Of a stretch of 64,000 bases of DNA, positions 46,772 through 52,075 are shown piece by piece. The notes beneath the pieces are model-generated. The model was not told where the DNA came from, did no database searches, and saw nothing but the letters and a program-made list of their open reading frames with translations. The stretch is from Solimonas sp036405815. Lineage in GTDB: Bacteria > Pseudomonadota > Gammaproteobacteria > Nevskiales > Nevskiaceae. Numbering within the stretch: position 1 is the first letter of the stretch; each line of letters opens with the position of its first letter. Location of the stretch: positions 1 through 64,000 of the forward strand of contig DASWWX010000067.1 of NCBI GenBank assembly GCA_036405815.1, given 5' to 3'. Position numbers and translations under genes: made by a program.

Positions 46772-46801
46772 AACCCCGGATGCACGCAGCCGGGGTTTTT
46801 T
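46772..46801 (+). terminator. Terminator after tRNA-Gly
   Basis: AACCCCGG and CCGGGGTT around a 10-base loop, then a T6 run, so tRNA-Gly is its own transcription unit. Confidence 0.85.
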
Positions 46802-46816
46802 AATGCAGCACCGCGC

Positions 46817-46822
46817 TACAAT
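46817..46822 (+). promoter_or_regulatory. Candidate -10 box for tRNA-Cys/tRNA-Leu
   Basis: TACAAT 31 bases before tRNA-Cys. The -35 region would fall on the preceding terminator T run and is poor. Confidence 0.4.
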
Positions 46823-46853
46823 CCCGGCGCGCGTTTCGCTGGGGCAATCCCAA

Positions 46854-46927
46854 GGCTAGGTGGCAGAGTGGTCATGCAGCGGACTGCAAATCCGCGTACG
46901 CCGGTTCAATTCCGACCCTAGCCTCCA
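46854..46927 (+). tRNA. tRNA-Cys(GCA)
   Basis: A 74-base gene with encoded CCA. Acceptor GGCTAGG pairs with CCTAGCC; anticodon loop CTGCAAA gives GCA; T-loop TTCAATT. Confidence 0.96.
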
Positions 46928-46951
46928 CATTTTCTGCGCCGCGATCGCGAC

Positions 46952-47038
46952 GCCCGTGTGGCGGAATCGGTAGACGCCGGGGACTTAAAATCCCCTGACT
47001 TTACGGTCGTGCCGGTTCGAGTCCGGCCGCGGGCACCA
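46952..47038 (+). tRNA. tRNA-Leu(TAA)
   Basis: An 87-base class II tRNA with long variable arm and encoded CCA. Acceptor GCCCGTG pairs with CGCGGGC; anticodon loop CTTAAAA gives TAA. It lies 24 bases after tRNA-Cys, probably cotranscribed. Confidence 0.96.
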
Positions 47039-47067
47039 ACTTCTTTTCTTCGGCAATGCGCTGCAAA

Positions 47068-47100
47068 AAATAAACCCCGCCAAGGCGGGGTTTATTTTTA
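47068..47100. terminator. Terminator after tRNA-Leu
   Basis: AAATAAACCCCGCC and GGCGGGGTTTATTT form a nearly loop-free long inverted repeat followed by T. A/T on both sides means it can also end the leftward dksA-like transcript. Confidence 0.88.
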
Positions 47101-47119
47101 CTTCATCTCGCGTCGGGTT

Positions 47120-47935
47120 TCAGCGATCGCGGAACTGCGCTTCCACGCGTTCGTCCTGACCCTTGATGTCCACGCACACGGTCGCGGTCGGGCGTGCCAG
47201 CAGGCGAGGGATGCCGATCGGATCGCCGGTTTTCTCGCAGTAGCCATACTCCTTGTTCTCGATGCGACGCAGCGCGTCGTCGATCTTCTTGAGCAGCAGC
47301 GACTCGCGTTCGCGCAGGCGCAGATCCAGCCAGTGTTCTTCTTCGGCCGTGGCACGGTCCGCCGGATCGGCGAACACTTCGCGCTCATGCAGGCGTTCCT
47401 TGACGTCGACCTCGCGCTGCAGCACTTCCTCGCGCATTTGCAGCAGCCGCAGGCGGAAGAACTCCATCTGCTGATCGTTCATGTACTCGGCTTCGCTCAT
47501 CGCGCGGATGTCGTCTTCGGTCAAAAGACCGTCGACCGGCATCTTGCGACGCACCGGCTTGGCCGGGGCCGTGTTCACCTTTACCGGCGAGCTTGCCTTG
47601 GCAGCTGTCGGCTTGGCCGGGCTCTTGCTCACGGGCTTGCCGGTCTTGCCAGCCGCAACGCTGGTCTTCTTCGGCTCCACCTTGGCGGGCTTGCGCGCGG
47701 GTGTCGGTGCAGGGCGGGCCTTGGCAGCCGGCTTGGCGACTTTCTTGGCCGGCTTCTTGGCTGCAGTGGCGGCGCTCTTCTTCGCCGCAGCTGCTGGCTT
47801 CTTGGCGGCAGGCTTGCGCGCGAGCGCGCCCTTGAGCTTATTCAGCAGTCCACCGGAAGATTTCTTCACCGCTGCGCCGCTCTTCTTCGCGGCCACCGGC
47901 TTCGCTTTCTTGGTGGGAGTCTTGCCTTTTTTCAT
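47120..47935 (-). CDS. dksA: DksA-family RNA polymerase-binding protein with histone H1-like N-terminal tail
   Basis: 271 residues from the ATG at 47935 (AGGA upstream). Residues 1 to about 150 are a Lys/Ala/Pro low-complexity tail of AKKPA-type repeats, like AlgP or histone H1. Residues about 155-271 are a DksA domain, with coiled-coil tip DPADRA retaining the DxxDxA motif that reaches the polymerase secondary channel. The zinc finger is incomplete: YCEKTG and VCVDI keep two of four cysteines, as in redox-insensitive DksA variants. It probably mediates ppGpp-linked transcription control, with DNA-binding help from the tail (inference). Confidence 0.88.
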   Translation of the reverse strand: MKKGKTPTKKAKPVAAKKSGAAVKKSSGGLLNKLKGALARKPAAKKPAAAAKKSAATAAKKPAKKVAKPAAKARPAPTPARKPAKVEPKKTSVAAGKTGKPVSKSPAKPTAAKASSPVKVNTAPAKPVRRKMPVDGLLTEDDIRAMSEAEYMNDQQMEFFRLRLLQMREEVLQREVDVKERLHEREVFADPADRATAEEEHWLDLRLRERESLLLKKIDDALRRIENKEYGYCEKTGDPIGIPRLLARPTATVCVDIKGQDERVEAQFRDR

Positions 47936-47984
47936 GGTCCTCACTGCCTCAAAACGCCAAATAAGGCTTGGCGCAAAGGCGGGC

Positions 47985-48013
47985 GTTATACACCGCTCAG
48001 GGGGCAGGGTCAA
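47985..48013 (-). promoter_or_regulatory. Promoter of the dksA-like gene
   Basis: Read on the minus strand: TTGACC (48008-48013), 17-base spacer, TATAAC (47985-47990), about 50 bases before the ATG. A very good sigma-70 match. Confidence 0.75.
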
Positions 48014-48276
48014 CGTGCGTTTCGAGTGCGTTTTTGCTAGCGGCGATACAAATTTTCGCACGATGAATCAGAGGGCTAGCGAAATTGGCTGGGTAAATCA
48101 GCGGTTGATGCAGCCGGTGCGGCATTACGAGGCCGACAACTGGCGTTGCAACGTCAAGGACGGCTAAGCCACCGCGTGGAGTAGCGCACAGAACGCGAAC
48201 CCCTAAACGCCGCGCAGGCCGAAGGCGTCACCAGCGGCGGCAACCCGATCAGCGGCACGCCGCAGGCGCAGGGCGT
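48014..48276. other. Non-coding interval with two ORF remnants
   Basis: No convincing complete gene. On the plus strand a 34-codon ORF runs 48063-48167 (MNQRASEIGWVNQR at its start) without an obvious ribosome site. A second open stretch, about 48194-48280, encodes EREPLNAAQAEGVTSGGN and onwards to a stop but has no start. They look like debris of inserted or decayed genes next to the terminus; nothing here could be assigned. Confidence 0.4.
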
Positions 48277-48858
48277 CTAGCAGTTGATGCATCGGGCGCG
48301 GCACTGTTCTTTGAATATCTCGCGCAGCCGATCCCGTAAGACCTCGCCGTCAGTGATGGTGTACGGTCGCCGCATGCGTGCATCGATCCAGTCTTTTTGC
48401 TCTTGCAGGCTTCGGCACTGTGCTGAATCTTTAGGATGCCTGCCGGGGTTAACGATTACAGCGCCGCCAACGCTGCGCGGCCCGTCGATTTGACGCTGAA
48501 TCTGTCGGCTTTCCTGCATGATCGCGATGGCCTCGTCGTACCGCTGCGACGCTGACTTCTGCGGTCGTTGTGGCTGTGGCGTGGGCTGCTCGTAGTAATA
48601 GTAGTAGTTCGGTCGCCGAACCGGTGCCGGTGGCGCTGCTGGCCTCTGTGCTGTCGACGGCGCGGCCTGCGGCGCTGGCTGCGCCGTGTTGGCGCGCTCG
48701 AACATCGCGCGGTTCTCGGCTTCACGCTCACCCAGCCAGTTCAACCCGAACCACAGCGCGCCAGCCGTAGCGCCGACCGCCAGCATGATCGCCCCGAAGT
48801 TGTCGCCGCGTGGATACGGTCGAGTTATGCGAGTAGGTGCCCGAAGGTCGCCCGACAC
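48277..48858 (-). CDS. Membrane-anchored protein of unknown function beside dif
   Basis: 193 residues, GTG start at 48858 with GGGGGAA a few bases upstream. One hydrophobic helix (FGAIMLAVGATAGALWFGL), then an Ala/Pro/Gln-rich region with a five-tyrosine run, then a basic C-terminal domain with CRSLQEQKDWIDARMRR and the ending QCRARCINC. The C-terminal cysteine pattern resembles small domains I associate with Xanthomonadales hypothetical proteins. It lies outside the prophage, with the left att site 75 bases upstream, so the phage may have replaced part of its promoter. Confidence 0.6.
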   Translation of the reverse strand: MSGDLRAPTRITRPYPRGDNFGAIMLAVGATAGALWFGLNWLGEREAENRAMFERANTAQPAPQAAPSTAQRPAAPPAPVRRPNYYYYYEQPTPQPQRPQKSASQRYDEAIAIMQESRQIQRQIDGPRSVGGAVIVNPGRHPKDSAQCRSLQEQKDWIDARMRRPYTITDGEVLRDRLREIFKEQCRARCINC

Positions 48859-48932
48859 GAGAATTCCCCCGAATTTCTCAATGAAGTTCGGAACCTATGC
48901 CAAACTCGCCGCCAGCGCCACCACCAAGTCGT

Positions 48933-48954
48933 TGTATTCATAATGTATAAGTGG
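48933..48954. other. Left prophage junction: half-degenerate dif site (attL)
   Basis: A XerC-type arm TGTATTCATAA and central TGTATA (48944-48949) are intact. The XerD side reads AGTGGTGAAGC instead of TTATGTTAA. It shares the 12-bp core TCATAATGTATA (48938-48949) with the right junction at 55991-56002. Consistent with host XerC arm joined to phage DNA. Confidence 0.8.
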
Positions 48955-48970
48955 TGAAGCGCCGCAACGC

Positions 48971-49000
48971 AAAAGCCCCTGATTTATCAGGGGCTTTTTT
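48971..49000. terminator. Terminator at the left end of the prophage
   Basis: AAAAGCCCCTGA and TCAGGGGCTTTT form a perfect 12-bp stem with loop TTTA and T/A runs both sides. It ends the leftward repressor transcript before the att site. Confidence 0.9.
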
Positions 49001-49027
49001 CTTTGACTCGGGCGTTTCGTCTGCTGC

Positions 49028-49297
49028 TCATGCGGCTCTCAGCGGTAGACCAAGCTGTTTGCCTTTCTTGGTCCGTAGCCTCTCCCTATCCGCTACCGCT
49101 GCGCGGACCACGTCTTCCAGCCTGATTCCGCTTTTCTCGGCGAACTCTAGGGCCTGCTGGATATCCATCGCGCGCCGTCCAGTTCGGTAACTCGATACCG
49201 TCGAAGTCGCCCAGCCAAGCGCTTTTGCCGCTTGGTAGTCGCTTGTCAAGCCCCGTTCCCTCTGGAATCGGTCGAGTAGGTCGGACTGGTTTTGCAT
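49028..49297 (-). CDS. XRE/Cro-CI family phage repressor
   Basis: 89 residues. A helix-turn-helix spans about residues 17-50 (SDYQAAKALGWATSTVSSYR then GRRAMDIQQALEFAEKSG). It is transcribed leftward, opposite to the replication genes, exactly where RstR-like repressors of filamentous phages sit. The start at 49297 leaves a 123-base control region containing three palindromes. It probably represses the rightward promoter and maintains the prophage. Confidence 0.85.
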   Translation of the reverse strand: MQNQSDLLDRFQRERGLTSDYQAAKALGWATSTVSSYRTGRRAMDIQQALEFAEKSGIRLEDVVRAAVADRERLRTKKGKQLGLPLRAA

Positions 49298-49339
49298 TTC
49301 TCAAATCTCTGCAGCGGGACTGTACGCCCGTAGCCGCTT

Positions 49340-49404
49340 GTGCGCCATCGCGCACAGTTGACGCCTATGACGCACGTGTGCGCTAAGTAATACGCACTTG
49401 TGCG
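49340..49404. promoter_or_regulatory. Triple operator in the prophage control region
   Basis: Three inverted repeats share GTGCG/CGCAC arms: GTGCGCCATCGCGCAC at 49340-49355, CGCACGTGTGCG at 49371-49382 and CGCACTTGTGCG at 49393-49404. The latter two lie in identical ACGCACnTGTGCGCTA contexts exactly 22 bp apart. A TTGACG at 49358-49363 between them is a candidate -35 of the rightward promoter. Layout fits cooperative repressor binding. Confidence 0.65.
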
Positions 49405-49420
49405 CTATGGGGGGCGTTCG

Positions 49421-49516
49421 ATGCGGGGAATCTCTCGATACATGGTTTACCGGGTGGCCGGCGCTCTCGCCGTCGCCGCCGCCTTCGGTGTCCTGCGCTG
49501 GCTGGGCATCGCATGA
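49421..49516 (+). CDS. Small phage membrane protein (31 aa)
   Basis: MRGISRYMVYRVAGALAVAA at the start, then a continuing hydrophobic stretch ending RWLGIA. One predicted membrane helix with a basic N-terminus. First of four ORFs joined by ATGA overlaps up to the Rep gene; preceded by a GGGGGG purine stretch that can serve as ribosome site. Function unknown. Confidence 0.6.
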   Translation: MRGISRYMVYRVAGALAVAAAFGVLRWLGIA

Positions 49517-49626
49517 CTCCCCTTGAGGCGGCTCTACTCGTTGTGTTCGGACCCGGCCTATTCGTCGCCGCTTTCTACGTCTGCCGCGCTCTGTATCGCG
49601 ACCTTCGCCGGGACTGCGACAAATGA
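49513..49626 (+). CDS. Small phage membrane protein (37 aa)
   Basis: MTPLEAALLVVFGPGLFVAA followed by FYVCRALYRDLRRDCDK. One membrane helix with a basic/charged cytoplasmic tail. Start overlaps the previous stop (ATGA at 49513) and its stop overlaps the next start (ATGA at 49623). Function unknown. Confidence 0.6.
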   Translation: MTPLEAALLVVFGPGLFVAAFYVCRALYRDLRRDCDK

Positions 49627-49805
49627 CCCGCGCCGCCTATCTCTCCGCCGCCGACCTCTGCGGTCGTCGCTGCGCTGCGCTGTCCCGCATGTCGCGCCAG
49701 TGGATCGACGCCGGCCGGCCCGGCTTGGCGCTCGCTCTCGCTGAACTTGCCCGCGACTACCGTCTCCGTGGTCTCCGCTTTCTCGCAGCGGCGGTGCGCC
49801 GATGA
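49623..49805 (+). CDS. Small basic phage protein (60 aa)
   Basis: An Arg/Ala-rich protein (MTRAAYLSAADLCGRRCAAL ... RGLRFLAAAVRR), soluble and helical. Its stop overlaps the Rep start by four bases (ATGA at 49802). Could modulate replication or bind nucleic acid; no family recognised. Confidence 0.6.
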   Translation: MTRAAYLSAADLCGRRCAALSRMSRQWIDAGRPGLALALAELARDYRLRGLRFLAAAVRR

Positions 49806-50893
49806 CCGCGACCCCGCTTCCCGCCCACTGGGCGCGCCGTGAAGGGCTTGGGACCTCGAAGAGGTCGGTAGGCGCCTCTGGCGCCGGAAAAGCTGTTGTA
49901 GAGCCTCTCAGTGCCCGCCGTGCACGGCAAAAGGCATCTGCTCGTACTGCACCGTTCACCCTTCCTTCCTCGGAAAACGCCTTTGCTTCGGCTTTGGGGG
50001 CCGGTACGGCCCCTGGGCTTGTCAAGCTTTTAAACAAGTCAGACAACGTAGAGCCGGCGGCTGGATCGGGCGCCCTAGGTGAGGTTCTGGAATTCAGCGC
50101 CCACGAGGCGCGCCTGTCCCGCATGTCTCAGTCGGTTCGCGCATCGGCGCGGGTGCATCGCGGCGCGGCCAAGGAACTGCCGGCCGCGATGTTCACCCTG
50201 ACGCACCGCGTCGGCGAAAAGCCTGAACCCGGCGACGTGACGAAGTTCGTGGACTGCCTCCGCAAGTGGGCGCTCCGTAAGTTCAAGGTTCGCCGCCTGC
50301 GCTACGTGTGGGTCGCCGAACTGCAAGAGGATCGCGCAGCCAAAGGCGATGCCGGCGCCGTGCATTACCACGTCGCGGTCTGGCTGCCTGCGGAACTCAA
50401 GCGCATCGGCCGTGCCAAGGCCGACAAGTTGCGGCATCGCTACGCGCGCATCACTGACGCCTGTTCGTTGCCAAAGCCCGACGCGAAGGGCTGGTGGAAG
50501 AAAGGCAGCACCGAACGCGCGTGGGTTCGCAAGAGCGTTAACGCGTACCTCGCTAAGTACCTCTCCAAGGGAGCCTACGGCGCGATGCCGAAGGGACTGC
50601 GTATCCACGGCGCGGGCGGCTTCGAAGCCGTACAGCGCGACGCACGGGCCTTCCTGTGCCTTCCCATGTGGCTAAAGAAACAAGTCGGACCGGCTGACCG
50701 CTGCACGCGTCTGCCGGCCGGCGTGTGGGTCTATCCCGACGGCCGGCGCGAGCCGGGCGGGGGATGGGTGTCCCGCCTGACCGGTGAGTGTTTCCGGTCT
50801 CCGTGGCGGCTTATTTCCTTTGGACGAATGGTGCGAATCGTGAGGGTTCAGCAATGCGAAGTGAAAGCGGTGACGCCGAGTTTCGAGCCGTAG
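49802..50893 (+). CDS. Rolling-circle replication initiator, HUH endonuclease
   Basis: 363 residues. The N-terminal 120 residues are low-complexity, rich in Ala, Ser and Arg. The HUH core has FTLTHR (motif I), His188 and His190 in VHYHVAVWLP (metal site) and two tyrosines Tyr249 and Tyr253 in YLAKYLSKG. The two-tyrosine layout is that of superfamily I Rep proteins such as microvirus gpA and many inovirus Reps. It nicks the phage plus-strand origin and starts rolling-circle synthesis. The translation start overlaps the previous ORF stop. Confidence 0.88.
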   Translation: MTATPLPAHWARREGLGTSKRSVGASGAGKAVVEPLSARRARQKASARTAPFTLPSSENAFASALGAGTAPGLVKLLNKSDNVEPAAGSGALGEVLEFSAHEARLSRMSQSVRASARVHRGAAKELPAAMFTLTHRVGEKPEPGDVTKFVDCLRKWALRKFKVRRLRYVWVAELQEDRAAKGDAGAVHYHVAVWLPAELKRIGRAKADKLRHRYARITDACSLPKPDAKGWWKKGSTERAWVRKSVNAYLAKYLSKGAYGAMPKGLRIHGAGGFEAVQRDARAFLCLPMWLKKQVGPADRCTRLPAGVWVYPDGRREPGGGWVSRLTGECFRSPWRLISFGRMVRIVRVQQCEVKAVTPSFEP

Positions 50894-51042
50894 CCACGGG
50901 AGGCGAGGGCATTGCCCTCGATGTTGCCTCCGGCTGGTGCGGTTTTGGTGTGGTCCTGACGTGCCGTGACGTCAGGGCGTTGATCAAAGAACTGTCCACG
51001 GCTCTACATGGTGAGGAACTGCAAAATGAATCTCTTGGTTGA
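50854..51042 (+). CDS. Small phage protein overlapping the Rep gene end
   Basis: 62 residues from the ATG at 50854; it overlaps the last 40 bases of rep in another frame. MRSESGDAEFRAVATGGEGI leads to a segment CGFGVVLTCRDVRALIKELS. No signal peptide or membrane helix. The next gene starts 16 bases before its stop. Function not recognised. Confidence 0.5.
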   Translation: MRSESGDAEFRAVATGGEGIALDVASGWCGFGVVLTCRDVRALIKELSTALHGEELQNESLG

Positions 51043-51349
51043 AGTGACCGATACGAATACCTACGACGGCGAGAACACGAACACTCGCACGGGCGAAACG
51101 AGCGGCTTCAAGTATCAGAAGCTCTGGATTCATATTCCCGGCGAGCCGCATCCCAGCAAGAATAAGCGGGTGATCTCCAAGGAAGCCCCGATCTTGCAGC
51201 CGGGCTTCTATGAGTTCGACCTGTCGCGCAGCTACAGCGACTGGTCGTGGAGCCGCATCACGCTGAGCACGCGCTACCTCAAGCCGTGCACGCCCGAACG
51301 CGTCGCGCAGCTGCGCGCCGAACCGCTGCAACCGAAGCGGGCTGCCTGA
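51026..51349 (+). CDS. Probable ssDNA-binding protein (gpV-like)
   Basis: 107 residues from the ATG at 51026, preceded by GAGG; an ATG six codons upstream also exists. A beta-rich, aromatic, basic protein (MNLLVEVTDTNTYDGENTNT, FKYQKLWIHIPG, FYEFDLSRSYSDWSW). Size, composition and position between Rep and coat genes match inovirus gene V-type proteins that coat the phage single strand before assembly. No sequence signature is decisive. Confidence 0.65.
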   Translation: MNLLVEVTDTNTYDGENTNTRTGETSGFKYQKLWIHIPGEPHPSKNKRVISKEAPILQPGFYEFDLSRSYSDWSWSRITLSTRYLKPCTPERVAQLRAEPLQPKRAA

Positions 51350-51352
51350 TTC

Positions 51353-51376
51353 ATGCGCCCTCGTAAGAGGGCGCAT
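51353..51376 (+). promoter_or_regulatory. Hairpin with GTAA tetraloop between ssDNA-binding and coat modules
   Basis: ATGCGCCCTC and GAGGGCGCAT form a perfect 10-bp stem closed by GTAA, a GNRA tetraloop in RNA. No T-tract, so it may be an RNA-processing, stability or attenuation element, or a DNA packaging/origin structure. Confidence 0.6.
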
Positions 51377-51410
51377 CTGTCAGGCAGTCGCCTGAGTCCG
51401 GGGAAACATC

Positions 51411-51644
51411 ATGCGGTGTGCAGCGGCCGACCCATCGGGGCAAATCTTCGCGACGACGGAACAGCCTCCGTCGTGCGTCGAATACCTCCTGTTGTCTGAA
51501 GACGACTATGACGCCCTTCGCAATCCGTTCGGTGCGGAACCGGATTTTTCCGTGGTCGGCTGGGCGTTCGGTGCCTCCATGCTGATTTGGAGCATCGGCC
51601 TCTCCATCGGCCTCATCGTTGCAACCATCAAGAAAGCGCGATAG
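51411..51644 (+). CDS. Small phage membrane protein before the coat gene
   Basis: 77 residues. A hydrophilic N-terminal 45 residues, then one membrane helix (VVGWAFGASMLIWSIGLSIG LIVA in parts) and a basic tail TIKKAR. Such a protein before the major coat gene is common in inoviruses and may be a minor coat protein (pVII/pIX type) or assembly helper. Identity inferred only from position and topology. Confidence 0.6.
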   Translation: MRCAAADPSGQIFATTEQPPSCVEYLLLSEDDYDALRNPFGAEPDFSVVGWAFGASMLIWSIGLSIGLIVATIKKAR

Positions 51645-51660
51645 CGCGGGAGTCGTACAG

Positions 51661-51954
51661 ATGAAGATCAACAAGCTGTTGGCCTATCTCAACAAGGATG
51701 TGCGTGAAGTCGGTCGCGACATCATCGACGCGCCGAAGGCCGGCGCCGCCGTCGTCACCGCTGGCCTCGCGTCGATGCTCGCCACGCTCCACTCCGATCC
51801 GGCTCTGGCCGACATGGCCGCCGTGACCGCCGCTGCGCAGGGTGGTCTCCAGCAGGCGGAGGAAGGCGCGTGGGATACCGGTGCGATGGTCGTGACCGCG
51901 ATCGCCGTGTTGGTCGCGATCGGCATCATCGTCGCCCTGCTGCGTAAGGCGTAA
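51661..51954 (+). CDS. Major coat protein (pVIII-like)
   Basis: 97 residues from the ATG at 51661 (GGGAG upstream). A long leader of about 51 residues with a hydrophobic segment (AGAAVVTAGLASMLATLH) ends at the likely signal-peptidase site PALA before DMAAV. The mature protein of about 46 residues has an amphipathic acidic half (QAEEGAWDTG), a membrane helix AMVVTAIAVLVAIGIIVALL and a basic end RKA. This is the textbook filamentous coat layout. Confidence 0.85.
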   Translation: MKINKLLAYLNKDVREVGRDIIDAPKAGAAVVTAGLASMLATLHSDPALADMAAVTAAAQGGLQQAEEGAWDTGAMVVTAIAVLVAIGIIVALLRKA

Positions 51955-52026
51955 GTGTTCGAGCTACTGCTCGGCACGGCGTGGGCCTTGGCCTTCTTCG
52001 CTGGCTACAAAGCGGGCCACGGCTAA
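51955..52026 (+). CDS. Mini hydrophobic protein, GTG start (23 aa)
   Basis: The ORF starts directly after the coat stop (TAAGTG) and encodes V/MFELLLGTAWALAFFAGYK then AGHG. One short membrane helix with a C-terminal basic turn. Its position between coat gene and terminator suggests a pVII/pIX-like tip protein. Below usual gene-calling length; support is position and hydrophobicity. Confidence 0.5.
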   Translation: MFELLLGTAWALAFFAGYKAGHG

Positions 52027-52031
52027 ACAAC

Positions 52032-52060
52032 GGGGCAGGGTCCGGAACCTGCCCCTTTTT
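52032..52060 (+). terminator. Terminator after the coat genes
   Basis: GGGGCAGG and CCTGCCCC around an 8-base centre followed by T5. A terminator right behind the major coat gene is a conserved way for filamentous phages to make coat protein in excess over the genes beyond. Confidence 0.85.
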
Positions 52061-52075
52061 CAATTTGGTGGGCTT

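Noticed and set aside
46686..47038. tRNA genes as attachment site of the prophage
   Set aside because: No tRNA 3'-end duplication is seen on the far side; the dif-core direct repeat explains integration fully.
47482..47935. Short Lys/Ala repeats considered as a DNA repeat array or CRISPR
   Set aside because: They are imperfect coding repeats of the DksA tail; no spacers or fixed repeat unit. No CRISPR array was seen anywhere in the window.
48277..48858. Inclusion of the 193-aa gene in the prophage
   Set aside because: It lies left of the 12-bp core repeat that defines the junction and is divergently placed; the inovirus terminator and repressor start only to the right of the core.
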